Part shown: positions 23,450 to 34,409 of the stretch, in pieces
Numbering within the stretch: position 1 is the stretch's first letter
Layout: each line of letters starts with the position of its first letter
Assembly: GCA_029204225.1 (NCBI GenBank)
Contig: CM055107.1
Span: 15,308,900-15,372,899, forward strand
Origin: Diphasiastrum complanatum
Lineage: Eukaryota > Streptophyta > Lycopodiopsida > Lycopodiales > Lycopodiaceae
Length of the DNA: 64,000 bases
Direction of reading: 5' to 3'
Translations under genes and position numbers: made by a program
Notes under the pieces: model-generated
What the model was told of the DNA's origin: nothing
The model's input: the letters and a program-made list of their open reading frames with translations, nothing else
The model's database searches: none

Positions 23450-24642
23450 ATGTCGGAGGAAATGGCATGGACGAAACAAATGGCTAGAGATCCCAGAGTG
23501 ATTGCATTGCTCCATAGGGATGCACTAGCCACCCTCGATGAGAGAGAGAGACGGGAGAGCAGAAGCAGGAGTAGGAGTCGCAGCCCTATAGCGTCTCAGG
23601 AAGATCCGGCCACTCAGCATGAAGCTGAAGAGGACATGGCCCATACAGCAGCTGCACAGGAGGACCAGACTGAGTAGCAGCAGCAAGAAGACCAGCAGTA
23701 GCAGGAGGACCAGCAGCAGCAGCAGCCACCACGAGAAAAAAGCCCTTCCTCGACGGCAACTGAGCGGGAGGAAACAATGAAGTTCCTAGATGAAGAGCTT
23801 GCGGCATCGAGTGAGTTGCCGGTTCTGAATGATTCTTTCTTTGACCCATTTCCACTAGCAATGGGCATGGACACATCAAATTTAGGCATATCGGGGGATA
23901 CCACACCCACTGTGTCACCTCCAAGTCACGGCCCAGTGATGGGTCCGATGATGTCGTTGCTGGTGGGCGGTTCTGATGAGGGCACCTGATGTCGCACACA
24001 ACAAGGATGAAGCAGAAGGCGACCCATAGATGGTGAGAGAGAGGAGCACACGAGCGAAAAAGAAAGAATCCTCGCAAGGCAGGCTCTACATCAAAGCGAC
24101 GAAACCCTGCAGCTCAGCAACCATCACCACTGCCCACACCGCCAACATCGCCTCCACCGCCTCCACCTCCACCGCCTCCGCCCCCACCGCCTCCACCGCC
24201 TCCACCACCACCACCTCCACCGCCTCCAAGTTCTGCCGCAGCTGACCCAAGTAGGACCATAGAGCGTGGCAAGGGTAGGCCGGCCCCTCGTGCAGCACCA
24301 TGGGCTGGAAAGGAGCTCCGCAGGATGCAACCACCACCTCTTCGACCACGTAGAAAGCGCAAGATCGCAAAGTGGCTCCAGGATATACGGAGCTATCAGA
24401 AGTCCGTAAAATTTTTGATCCCTAGGGCCCCTTTTGTGAGGCTTGTAAAAGAAATAGTCGATGAATTTTCCTTGGGGAACAGAGTTACGGCAGATGCGGT
24501 GTTCGCAATACAAGAGTCTGCGGAAATGTACCTAATGCAGCTCTTTGAGGACTCATTTTTTTGTGCAGTGCACGGGAAGAGAGTCACAATACTCCCGAAG
24601 GATCTCCACCTAGCTAGAAGGCTAAGGAGAGAGCGCAGTTAA
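23450..24642 (+). pseudogene. Transposon gene B: histone H3-like protein with long Pro-rich N-terminus
   Basis: The last 90 residues (about 24,370-24,642) form an H3 histone fold: alphaN/alpha1 IRSYQKSVKFLIPRAPFVRL, alpha2 AIQESAEMYLMQLFED, then CAVHGKRVTILPKD and LARRLRRERS, ending exactly where H3 ends. Length and loop 1 match canonical H3, with no CENH3-type loop insertion. The segment equivalent to H3 DFKTD (Lys79) reads EFSLG. The usual ARTKQTARKS tail is absent. Upstream in the same frame are 26 consecutive prolines (24,151-24,228) and basic stretches (KRKNPRK, STSKRRN). A separate frame at 23,450-23,989 gives an SR-rich start (RRESRSRSRSRS), poly-Gln and an acidic/hydrophobic part. It carries two TAG codons (23,675 and 23,699) and ends at TGA 23,987. 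The frame change before 24,037 needs an intron or a frameshift. Probably a decayed copy, though the H3 domain itself is open. Confidence 0.85.
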
Positions 24643-24892
24643 AAATATCATGTACATGATTTTATTTATAATATACTGAAGATTTGGTGTCAAGTATCTT
24701 GCAGAATTTCAGGTTATGTGAATGCAAATTGTTGCGATTGAGTTTGATATCTGATTTCAGTACTGTTTATGTGAATGCAGTCATTTGAAAATTTTAGTAT
24801 CTTCTATGTGAATGCAGTGATTTAAAATTTTCAGTACTATGGGAATGGTAGTTTCTTTAACCATGTTGTAGCTAAGATAGGTTTCCATTTCG

Positions 24893-25051
24893 TGGCATGA
24901 AAATCATGCCAAGGCGCGACCAGGGGACTTTTGACCTAGTCAAACGGGCCCTCGTCGCGCCCTGGCGTGAAAATCACGCCAAGGCACGACCAGGGGACGT
25001 TTGACCAGGTCCAACGGGCCCTGGTCGTGCCTTGGCATGAAAATTATGCCA
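24893..25051. repeat. Array of three palindromes, 70-bp period
   Basis: Near-identical 19-bp palindromes TGGCATGAAAATCATGCCA (24,893), TGGCGTGAAAATCACGCCA (24,963) and TGGCATGAAAATTATGCCA (25,033) lie exactly 70 bases apart. Each intervening segment is itself a nested inverted repeat: GGCGCGACCAGGG pairs with CCCTCGTCGCGCC, and TTTGACCTAGTCAAA sits in the middle. The array lies between the 3' ends of genes B (24,642) and C (25,175). It could act as a bidirectional terminator, a transposase site or a replication or folding element; nothing decides between these. Confidence 0.9.
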
Positions 25052-25174
25052 TGTAAAAAAAAAAATCTTTATCAGAAAAAAAAATTAAATTCTAAATTCA
25101 ATGAATAAGCACCTCATATAATGACAACAGAGAATCAGGAGAGTCCTCAAGAAAAAAAATGACAAAATCTTTAT

Positions 25175-26646
25175 TCACATTTGATCCATTTCCTTCAGAG
25201 AGGACTTCAGCTTCTCTGATCGCTTCTCTGATGACAGTACTGGTTTTAACATTTCTAATGCTAATTTAGGAGCATCTCCCTCATCCTCATTAGGGCCAAT
25301 TAAACCCAAGAGAATGAGCCGGGTCTCGAATCCAGGGCAAAAATCATTCAAAACGGCTTTTCGGAGGACACAGTAAGCCTTTGGCGCTGACGGTGACAAG
25401 TCTAGCTCACCAATGTGCTTGGAGAGTGCTTTGCATTTAAGAAGCTCTGTCTGTCCATCTGGGCTGTACTTGTTGCTGAAGCAGAAAATAAAGTTGTTGG
25501 ACAAGTTCCCAATGTAGTGGGCCATAGACTTGTCCAGAGTTCCTGCTTCAACTTTCTCCCGAGCGCCACCCCTTCGCATTGCAAATGCATCAAGCTCCAC
25601 TGCATCCTGCATTTGGTTCAAATTATTGCAAAATGAGTATAATGAAGACAAACAAACATAACAAACACACGCAAGTTGAATTGTTGGGTCAGACTTGCCT
25701 CGGTGCCTTCATCAATGTCTTCGGTTTGCGCAAGGTCAATTCCTTTGCCTTTGTACTTCACGTCAGCAGTTTTCCCTTCGAGTACCTCGAATGGCCTCAT
25801 TTGAACTGGTGGTGGTTGAAGCGTTTTCAATTGGCAAAGCACTCTTGCCAGTGCTTGCTCGGTGGTGTCCGTGTCATGCCCGATCAGCTTCTCATATGTG
25901 TCGTCGGGCTGGGTGTGGTTGAAAGTGGAATTGCCATTCTGCAAATTTACCAATGCTGCCAGCATCTCATCTTCTCGCAAGCCGAGAATATGTTGCAAGT
26001 CATGCATGAACACATACTCCTGCCCATCAATGATGATTGGAGCAAGGCCATGGATTCGAAGCATGACATCATCGGACTCATCTATATCTTCTGGCTCTGC
26101 TGATGTGGATGCACCTGTTGTCTCTTGCGCAGCCAAGACTGCTTCGTGCTCCGCAGATAAATCTTCCTCTTCACTCGGGTCGTTCATCTCGTTCACCTGC
26201 TCACTAGGATTGTGTTTGTTGCTGGCCACAGTCGCTGGAAACTCATTAAGCAAAAAAATAACAGTAATCTCACCGGATAGAAACTTCTTTCCTACACTTT
26301 CAAGATCAAAAGTTTTCAGTTGATCCTTGGTCAGCTCCAAGTAATGATCGTTACCCAAGTGACTAATAAATCTGTTGAGACGAGCGATAAAGGGTCTATC
26401 TCCTTTCCATATATAACTAAGCAAGTTAAATGGAATCCACATGATAGTTGAGCCAGGAATTTGTATGGCATAAGGCTTCAAAGTTTCATCTATATACTCA
26501 CTCACGTACGTGAATGCATCCGTATTAGCCCGTAGAGTGGCAAGCGTGTCTATTCTATCGGTAAACATACAATAAATATGATCTAACTGATCTAAAAACT
26601 CTGTGGGGGCTAGCAGATTGGCCAACTCTATTTTAGGGGACGACAT
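25175..26646 (-). CDS. Transposon gene C: intact 459-aa acidic protein, GC-AG intron
   Basis: Exon 1 is 26,646-25,699 and exon 2 is 25,606-25,175. The 92-bp intron (25,607-25,698) has a GC donor in an ideal context (GAG|GCAAGT) and an ATGCAG acceptor, joining GTE to DAVELDAF in phase 0. The start MSSPKIELANLL (26,646) is preferred over an upstream in-frame ATG at 26,706, because it fits the TATA box at 26,778. The protein has an N-terminal helical, aromatic-rich domain (residues 1-150), an acidic linker (DPSEEEDLSAEHE, EPEDIDESDD), a middle segment (GQEYVFMHDLQHILGL) and a Lys/Glu-rich end. I recognise no domain. It is the only gene of the transposon without a lesion. An acidic chaperone-like partner of the H3-like protein is possible but purely speculative. 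Confidence 0.75.
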
Positions 26647-26771
26647 TGTTATGCAACTAAGAACACTAATTGACCAGCAAACTAGTAGTCTAATTGAACA
26701 AGACAAGCTAAATTACGAGGAAAGAAATTTCAACAAAGCAAGAAGTGACAACAAAATGAAAACCCCCACTC

Positions 26772-26778
26772 TTATATA
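26772..26778 (-). promoter_or_regulatory. TATA box of gene C
   Basis: Minus-strand TATATAA within CTATATAAGAGTG, 132 bases upstream of the chosen start codon. It mirrors the gene B core promoter. Confidence 0.6.
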
Positions 26779-27025
26779 GAGGGATGTGTTTTCAAAAATA
26801 GATATTATTATAAAATCCAATAAAACAATTTCTATTTATAACAACAATTCAATTCGGCAGTAATATTTATCACAAAGGAGTATTCGAATTACAATTCAAC
26901 ATAAATTGTTTCTATTCCATCTCATCAGTTTCCGTAGTTTCTCTAGCGCTGTTTTCCAAAACATTGGATGTTGGTGTCCTCGGCATCCATCTCTTTCCAA
27001 CTCGGACTCTAGACATCCTCCATTC

Positions 27026-29633
27026 TTAATGCCTTGTTCTAGCATTAGAGGATTGCCATGTTGTCTTTCTGACTGAATTTGAATTGGAGATCATTGAACA
27101 CAACTCTTCAGTTCTTGTGTTTTGAAAGTGTCTGCGGCCCAAAACTCCTCTGTAAAACCATTGGAATATCTCAACCAATGCATTGCTAAGACCCTTTCCT
27201 CCGCCATGCCGTGAATTTTTTAAATACGCAGCCTTTGCACTGTAATGACTCTTTTCCATGCCTTGCGTATTCCAAATAGCTAATGATCCATAGGTTTTCA
27301 TAAACCAAGGTCCATGAGCATAGAAGATGTGTTGTTCATAGAAAATTTGTATTAGCTTAAATCTTTACAAATACATAAATACGAAAGTAAAAAATATGAG
27401 ACACACATACCATATAGTGAGTTATGTGTGTTTCTCCCCATGCATCGATCATCAATTCAGTAAATGTTTTGACTTCTCTTGCGTATCTATCCAAATCTTC
27501 ATCTTTCACAATCTTTTTGTTGATAGTTTGTGACAAGGCATCAAATGCTTTAGCATGTGTACTTGCCATGCGAGGATCGAGCCAATATTTGTTGTGCATT
27601 GACATATTTTCCTCCAGTACTCCCATTCAACACTGCTTTCACGTGCAGTATGATTTGACAATAGGTGTCTCGCTTTCGCACCACCCATTGAAACTTTTGC
27701 TGGAACATCTTGCATTTTTTCACTCATCTCAACGTCTTTGGTAAGGCTCACGTGGCCCCCATGCAATCCCATATCAGATAAAATTATCTCTAGATTTCTA
27801 ATGCTAACATCTGCTCTTGATTTGGGCTGCATGTTCCATGCGTAACAACAATGCAAAAATAATAATTTGTCCAGTATTCGTAATTCACCATGCATTGTGC
27901 AAAAATGGACTCTTTCGAGAGGAATGTTCAACACAGGACTCCAAGCTTTGTCTAGATTGTGCCTATTTGGTGCAAGACATTGGTTGCAATTCAAAATACT
28001 TTTGTTCCGCCCAGATTCAAACATACAATATATACAAAAAAAAATTGCATTTGCACCGAGACCACAACCGTACATGCATTTCAAAGTCTTCAAATCAGCA
28101 GCTAGGTGCCATTCTACAGCAAAGCTTTCTCCTTCAACATTGAGCAATTTGCCTTCATTTTGTGCATGTATTATCTTAGATATACTACATTTTTCAAATA
28201 GCCACTCCAGTACGTCGTGAGACTCCTTAGGAACTTCAAATGCAGCTATCCACCATATGTGATTTTCGGATTGCACGCTAAATTCTTTACAATAACTTCT
28301 GCCAAACTGTTGCAATTCACAATTCATCAAGGTGATTGTGACACATTCAAGTTTACGCCCTTTTACGATTTCTGCTTCGTCCAACTTAATAACAAATATA
28401 ACTTTACCTCCGCAATCTGTAAAACAGAAATTTCATTACAAAAACATATTAGTTGAAGAAAAGCATACAATTGAAAATCAAAATCCACAATAAATGTTCT
28501 TACCATTTGTTCTAACTTCGTAATGTCGGATCATCATCGCTTGGACCTTTTCCAGATCTAAGAATATATTATTGCCTTGATGATAGTGAAAACATGTCGG
28601 AGGTCCTTTCTTCTTATTGGTTATTGTAAAAGAATCCTCAATATGTTGAAACTCTCTTAATTCAGAGAGCAAAATCGAATTGCATTCTCATTTGGCAGAT
28701 TCAACAAGTTTATAAGTAGGTATTATTTGATGGAATTTTAACCCATTTTTGTCAGAGCGTTTCATATACTTCTTCAAAGCTCTATACCCCTTGCGGCTCA
28801 CACCTCCTTGGTCACATGCGTACACCATCTCTTTAACATTTGGATTTGTCTTGAACTTGTCGACTAGCTTTTTGCAATTCTCAAGCGAATTGAATCACTT
28901 GTTTCATCTTCCACAATCTTAATCAAATCTTTACCCTTCAAAAAATGTTTCATATATTTTCTGGCAATGAAATCTTTTCCAACCGTCTTTTTCAAGAACT
29001 CTTTTGTGTCCCTCATACGTCTTTTACTGGCACCACCACTTGGTGCCAAAGCTTCTAGTTTGTGTCTCTTAGTGTTTTCATTTTCTACTTGCTGATCCAT
29101 CGAGACTCTACGCTTTCGTTAAAAGCCATATATTGTCCTCTGAAATATACTGATTGAAGATTGCAATTCTTCAATTTTTGCGACAGAACTGGCAAGCTCT
29201 ATTTTCAAACCATTTATCTCCTGCTCCAATTTCATATTTATTCCATGCAATGACTTTAAATTGTCATTCATACTCAATATATGAATGTTTGCCGTATTTG
29301 ACAATGTCTCAGCTTGGATTCTTCGAGAATCCATTGCTTGACAATAGCCAAGTAGTCCATTCCGACCATCCCCAACGAACCTTAACAAACGATGTACATC
29401 AGAAAATTTAGGAGGAGCATCTACCAGTGGATTATGAGGGTATAAATCACCTTTACCCATAGGTCAATATGTTTTTTTCCTTCTAATCTCCAACAATGCA
29501 TGTCATACGGATTTAAGTTAACACCCCATGCAGCTTTGGTGGTTGCATGATCCTTCTCTAACTTCATATGTAAGTGATACTTGGTTGTCATCTTGAAAAT
29601 GTCGAATTTCCCAAAAGAATCCATGTAGAACAT
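27026..29633 (-). pseudogene. Transposon gene D: transposase-like protein, multi-exon, decayed
   Basis: Exons on the minus strand: an uncertain N-terminal part (29,633-28,505), then 28,416-27,411, then 27,355-27,026. Introns are 28,417-28,503 (87 bp, GT-AG) and 27,356-27,410 (55 bp, short but phase-perfect). Order: N-terminal part (MTTKYHLHMKLEKDH), coiled coil (NMKLEQEINGLKIELASS), basic RKRR, a helical block with DQGGVSRKGYRALKKYM, then the core. The core has VIFVIKLDEAEI, ENHIWWIAAFEVP, EWHLAADLKTLKCMYGCGL, paired cysteines (CIYC, CNQC), RVHFCTMHGELR, and a C-terminal WNTQGMEKSHYSAKAAYL. From memory this order matches an unnamed family of transposon-linked proteins in invertebrates; candidate acidic active-site residues are in LDEAE, AADLK and MEKS. 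Lesions: TAA at 29,119, a one-base loss near 28,885, TGA near 28,690, a frameshift near 27,630. Confidence 0.65.
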
Positions 29634-29967
29634 TACAATATACCTTAATCAAATGGTGTCAAAGTTCAATGTGAACTAACCATGATATAAGCTTTATTAG
29701 GCATATACTAGTTTCCATCCCTAGGGTCCTATTGTAGTTAGGACAATGAAAGGTCGTCCTATACTAACACTACTTTAGTTGTAATTTGTAACTTACCTAT
29801 TAGTTGCCTATTATAGTCTATGCAAATAACCTACAATAGTCTATCGAAATGAGACCTACATTTAGGCCTTAACTCGTGCTCACCTTGTATGGTAACCCAA
29901 GGTAAATATGCCACGTAGGATTGATTAGCACTAAATTAATTATGATTAGAAAACTTGTTTAGGCAAG

Positions 29968-29999
29968 GAAGAGGCCCTTTTTGAGTCCAAAAAGGGCCC
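29968..29999 (-). repeat. Right terminal inverted repeat (32 bp)
   Basis: Exact reverse complement of 21,598-21,629, followed by TAATG of copia A. It contains the same internal hairpin. Interior to it, 29,640-29,967 holds no gene. Confidence 0.95.
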
Positions 30000-30004
30000 T
30001 AATG

Positions 30005-30977
30005 AGAGTTGAGAAGAAATCCTTTTGGAATGTCATGTGGGAGCTAGTTCCACTATCAATACACCATGTGTCATTAGAGTAGCTCTTGATTGTTGATGTA
30101 GATGCCATCAAGGATGAATCCACTTCATCCTCCTCTTCCTCAAGGGTAAGGTTGCCTTGCTTGCTCTCACCTTGTGCATTCTTCTTTTTGTAGCACTCGG
30201 ATGCAAATTGCCCCTTCTTTCCACAAAAGAAGCACTTTAGTTTGGCTTGTTCTTCTTTCCACCTTTAGAGCTTGATGCTTGATCATCACTCTTGGTCTCC
30301 TTGTGTTGGATCTTCTTCTTGGACTTTGCCTTGCCTTTGCTTGAGAAGTTGGCATTCTCATCTCCATCATGTAGCTTCAAGGAACCAATCCTTTGTTTCA
30401 AATGAATGATTCTACTCTCCTTGGCCACAATCACACTATGGAGCTTGTCAATAGAAGGTAGAGAATCTTGAATTCCAAAGCTTTGTACTAGATTGGAGAA
30501 TTCATCTCCAAGACCATTTAGGATGATTTGCACAAGCTCATCATCTTGGATACTTTCACTTATGATGGAAAGTTCTTTATTGAGAGATTTTATCCTCAAG
30601 ACATACTCTTGAGCACTCTCATCACTACCTCTAATGCTTTGAAGAACACTATTCCTTAGCATAAGCACTCTAGAGGTAATTTTGGATTCATAGATCCCTT
30701 TCAAGGAGTTCCAAGCCTCCTTGGTCGAGGTACAAGATGCAACTTATTTAAGAGGTTCATTACTAACATTCATTTTAAGACAATGTAATGCTAGTCTTGA
30801 TCTTTTCTTGTACTTTACTTGTTCTTGTCCTCCTTGAGGTTCTTCCTCTTCACCAAGGACAAGATCATACAAATCTTGGAGCACTAGAAGTGACTCCATT
30901 CTTACTTTCCATATTGAATAACTACTTGAATTTAGCCTCTCACTAGCTTCAAGAAGATAGGCTCCAATTGGACCCAT
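30005..30977 (-). pseudogene. Copia A gag and start of protease
   Basis: Read downward from MGPIGAYLLEASERLNSSSY (30,977): a UBN2-type gag with IWKVRMESLLVLQDL, one stop near 30,743, then TSTKEAWNSLKGIYESK and a long open part to 30,237. The zinc knuckle is KCFFCGKKGQFASEC. The protease active site WCIDSGTSSHMTFQKDFFST ends at about 30,006. The reading frame is cut there by the DNA transposon and resumes at 21,592. This is the same element as the pol at 18.6-21.6 kb. Confidence 0.9.
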
Positions 30978-31570
30978 TTTTAACTAGTAACAAGTAAAAC
31001 AAATGCACCATTCAAGACTTTCCCTATTCTATTTTTCAAAATTTAGCCTCTAGGCTACTCACTTGAATATATCTGAACTCAAGAAGTAAGATTTACTATG
31101 ATCTTAAACTCAAAATTCTACACAAACTATTCAATTGAAAAACTAGGATTTGACTCTTGGAAGTGCCAATGTCTTCCTATGGTGTTGAGAATGGATTTTA
31201 GTGTCTCTCTAGAACTAAAAACATAAGTCTCAAAACTCACTCTCAATGATTTGGAGGTTTAACAAATATCTAACACCATTTCACATCAAATCCACAATGA
31301 GATCAATAGATTTTTACAAAGCAAATCACTAGTTTCACTCTTCACAAATTGTTTGAAGTACAAATATTGAAAAATCACTTAGATATGGTGAAAGTACAAC
31401 TCCAGCAGCCTCTCACACGTGTGGGAAGTACACTTTAACTTTACACACTCATTTAAACTTCAAATGCTCAAGTAAAGTATTGGTTAAGGTCGTCCTCCTT
31501 CAAATTGATTCTACCACCAATGCTTTTAGCAAAATGAAGAGATTTGGATCATCATCAAAGCTCTTAGATT

Positions 31571-31583
31571 GGCTCTACTACCA
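31571..31583 (-). other. Copia A primer-binding site (initiator tRNA-Met type)
   Basis: Minus-strand TGGTAGTAGAGCC abuts the LTR end. The usual plant copia site is TGGTATCAGAGC, so two or three bases have drifted. Confidence 0.75.
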
Positions 31584-32257
31584 TGTGAAATTTCATAGTT
31601 AAGGACTCATTTTGATCCACAAATGATCAATAAGAGTGATTGGTAGCTTGGGATCTTGATCTATATCAAGACTAGCATCCAATTCTAGCTTCTACTTGAC
31701 AATTTCTATTGATCCAAGCAAGAACAATAAAAAAAGATGATCCAAAGGCTTCATACGTGTGAAGTATAGTAGATGTACGACGACCTGATAACAGAAAATA
31801 TGTTTACTAAGGAAATACCAAGCATTCATCCACAAATAATTAGCTTAAGAGAGTGAAAACACAATGATAGCTCCCAAATCAATCTTTCTCAAGATTAACC
31901 TCACAATGGATCCATCATGGATCAAGTACACAATCATCATAATATCTCTCTAGGCTGCTTCCAGCACATGTGGGATAGCTTATTGTACTCATCCATATCC
32001 ACTTTAAATAAGATCTATCTAATTTGCCACATCATCCATTGGTGGTTAGTGTTGACTTTCTAGATTCCTACAATCTAGGAGATAACTCCTACAATTTAGG
32101 ACATTTGACAATTGACTCAAATAAAATCTAACTACAATGGATCTGACTATTAAAAGTCTTATTTCACACGTGTGGAGAGGTCCTCACACGTGTAGATCTA
32201 CATAGACTAGTACCAAACAAATTGCTTTAACAATGTGAAGATTGCTAAAATCTGACA
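31584..32257 (-). repeat. Copia A 5' LTR (674 bp)
   Basis: Plus-strand ends are TGTGAAATTT...AAATCTGACA, i.e. TG...CA on both strands, with the PBS directly adjoining. The part 31,967-32,257 matches the truncated 3' LTR at 18,266-18,549. It contains CACACGTGTG palindromes. Total copia A span is 18,266-32,257, of which 8.4 kb is the inserted transposon. Confidence 0.85.
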
Positions 32258-34280
32258 CTTCCCAAAGCTAAAAACAAGTTTAGCCTATGATCTATGAATG
32301 AGCAAGTCAAGTAGTCACAAGTCACGAGCTAGTTTTGGAGCTCAAGTCAGAGTCCATGGATCTCAATTCAAGAGCTAAGTTGATTTTGCCATGCTTGGTC
32401 ATCCAAAAATCAACCAAGTCTATAAGAATGTGTTGTTCGACAAAGCACTATATTGTGAAAAATTGCCAAAATTGGCGAATCTAGCTTGATAAAAACCATG
32501 TAAATTGTACATGGGTGGGTCCCACATTTGTGAGTCCATGTTGCCACAAAAGAATCTACTCTATATTAGGTTAGATCATGTTCATAGGGTTAGTTAGGCT
32601 TGTTTGGTCATCATTCCTTAATTATAGGGCCAAATTCCTTGAATCATGGAGGTGGTTGATCTACCTAGCCACCAACTTGGCTAAACTCTAGGGTTAGGTA
32701 AAGATTGACATTTTAGGGCAAAAGGGTAACTTCCATGTGGACGGAAGCCCTTTTGTACGTACATCTCTCATAGTAATGCCTTAAAATTTTTGAGAGCAAT
32801 TTGGCAATCTTGACTTCTTCATTTTGATACTTGTATTTTTGGTGATCCAAATGATAAGATAACTTGTTCTCTGATAATTTATGACTTCAAGTTGTTGTAC
32901 TGGAGGTCATACCACACGTGTGGGGGTCGGATCTTCATGTTTTGATGTCTAGTTTGCATTCAATTGTTAATCAATCAATCAATCCCTCTTGTGAGTCATT
33001 ATTAGGCTCATTTAAGGTCCGAAGTATTGCACTTTAAGATATATTTCAAAATAGGGGCCCAATAGAAACATAAGGGAAGAAAGACTGTTAAAAATTTAGG
33101 AAGATCAAGATTCCAGAAGCCAAGTCTCAACTCCCATGACCAGCAAGTGCTATGCCCAACTCCCCGAGACTAGTCATTCCACAATGCATGTAACATCTTC
33201 TTGATTTGATATAGTTGATGACTGGGGATATTACCATTTCGGTTTCAACCTACGTGACAAGTCCAAGTGGTAGGACCCTTACGATAACCTTTTTGCTTGG
33301 CCAGTGCTCAAGGGTTGAGACCACTATCGCTAATATAGGCCTATTACTATGCCATTTGATTGGTTTAGCTATTACTATGCCTTTTGATTTTAAAAAATAG
33401 CTTGTTTGCACTTAGGCCTCGCCAAGTTCTTTGTACTTTAGAGCCACCTTGAGTAACATAGTTTACATGTGTTTGCCAAAGATTTAGACTCTAGTCACAT
33501 TGATATCTGTTTTTCATGTGGCACCTAGTCATTGGCTAACCACATGAAATTTTTATGAAGGCCTATTTCTCCAAAACTACTAAAATGGAAAACGACGTCC
33601 TACAACTAAAAAAAGAAGGTAACACTGTGGGTGCTGCGGCAAAGGCATTCCAAGCTCTTCAGACCTTTCATGGCCCCCTTTCCAAGCGGGGCTCGAGTGA
33701 ATCGTAAGGGGGCCCTCATGCCATGAATGCCCCCACGTCTAGGGGACCTTATCCCTTAGGAATCTAAAGTCTCAACTCTAAATTCCACCCACCCTTAGCC
33801 CCCACGTCTAATCTCCATCTTTTTGAGCATATTCAATTACGTTTGTTTGGCTTCTTCTTCTTCTTCTTCTTCTTCTAACTACATTTCGTGCGTTGCATGT
33901 CTCTTGAAACGAATGCTAATTCTGGATCGCGGACATTCCCAAGCAAAGGCTCGAGCCTTGACTTGGTTAAAGCCTCAAGGCAGCGGCCAGCTTGAAACAT
34001 GGACTTGGACAGCTTGTTTAAGCATTTGATTCAGGTTCACGCGATTGCATGACGATGCATCTATTAATCTTTCCATCATCCATCCACGGTATTTTATCAG
34101 TAACCACCCCAAGCTCGAGTGTTTTATCAGACCTATTATTTCTCACGAGTCCTTGATTAAGCGTCTAGCTAGTAAATATTTGCCAGATGCGCATGCTTCA
34201 CGTAATTTCACATCCTTAGCTATATTGTAATTCATTATATACTTTTTTGCTTCATCTATAAAAGGCCTTGTAGTTTGCCA
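32258..34280. other. No gene; LTR-like scraps
   Basis: No coding sequence recognised. The stretch 32,870-33,040 resembles 51,595-51,745 (shared cttgtgagtc and gtctagtttgcatt), so both are probably LTR remnants of one copia family. A (CTT)8 microsatellite lies at 33,851-33,876. Confidence 0.55.
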
Positions 34281-34409
34281 AGATATTTCATTGTTGCCTG
34301 CTTCGTGATGTAAGTTTTTGCTTCATAAAAAAACAAGACTCTACTTCGGCAAGGTATTTCAATATTGCAAGGAGCGACTGAAGCTGGTAGAGGCACTAAA
34401 TTTGCAACA

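Noticed and set aside
24114-24370. Long glycine-rich open frame on the minus strand
   Set aside because: It is the antisense of the 26-proline run in gene B; low-complexity triplet sequence stays open in several frames and there is no other support.
24325-24642. Reading the H3-like domain as a host histone retrocopy
   Set aside because: The domain is far too diverged from the nearly invariant plant H3, lacks the tail, and sits within a multi-gene unit bounded by terminal repeats.
24370-24642. Interpreting the H3-like protein as CENH3
   Set aside because: Loop 1 has the canonical H3 length with no insertion, so there is no specific CENH3 sign beyond general divergence.
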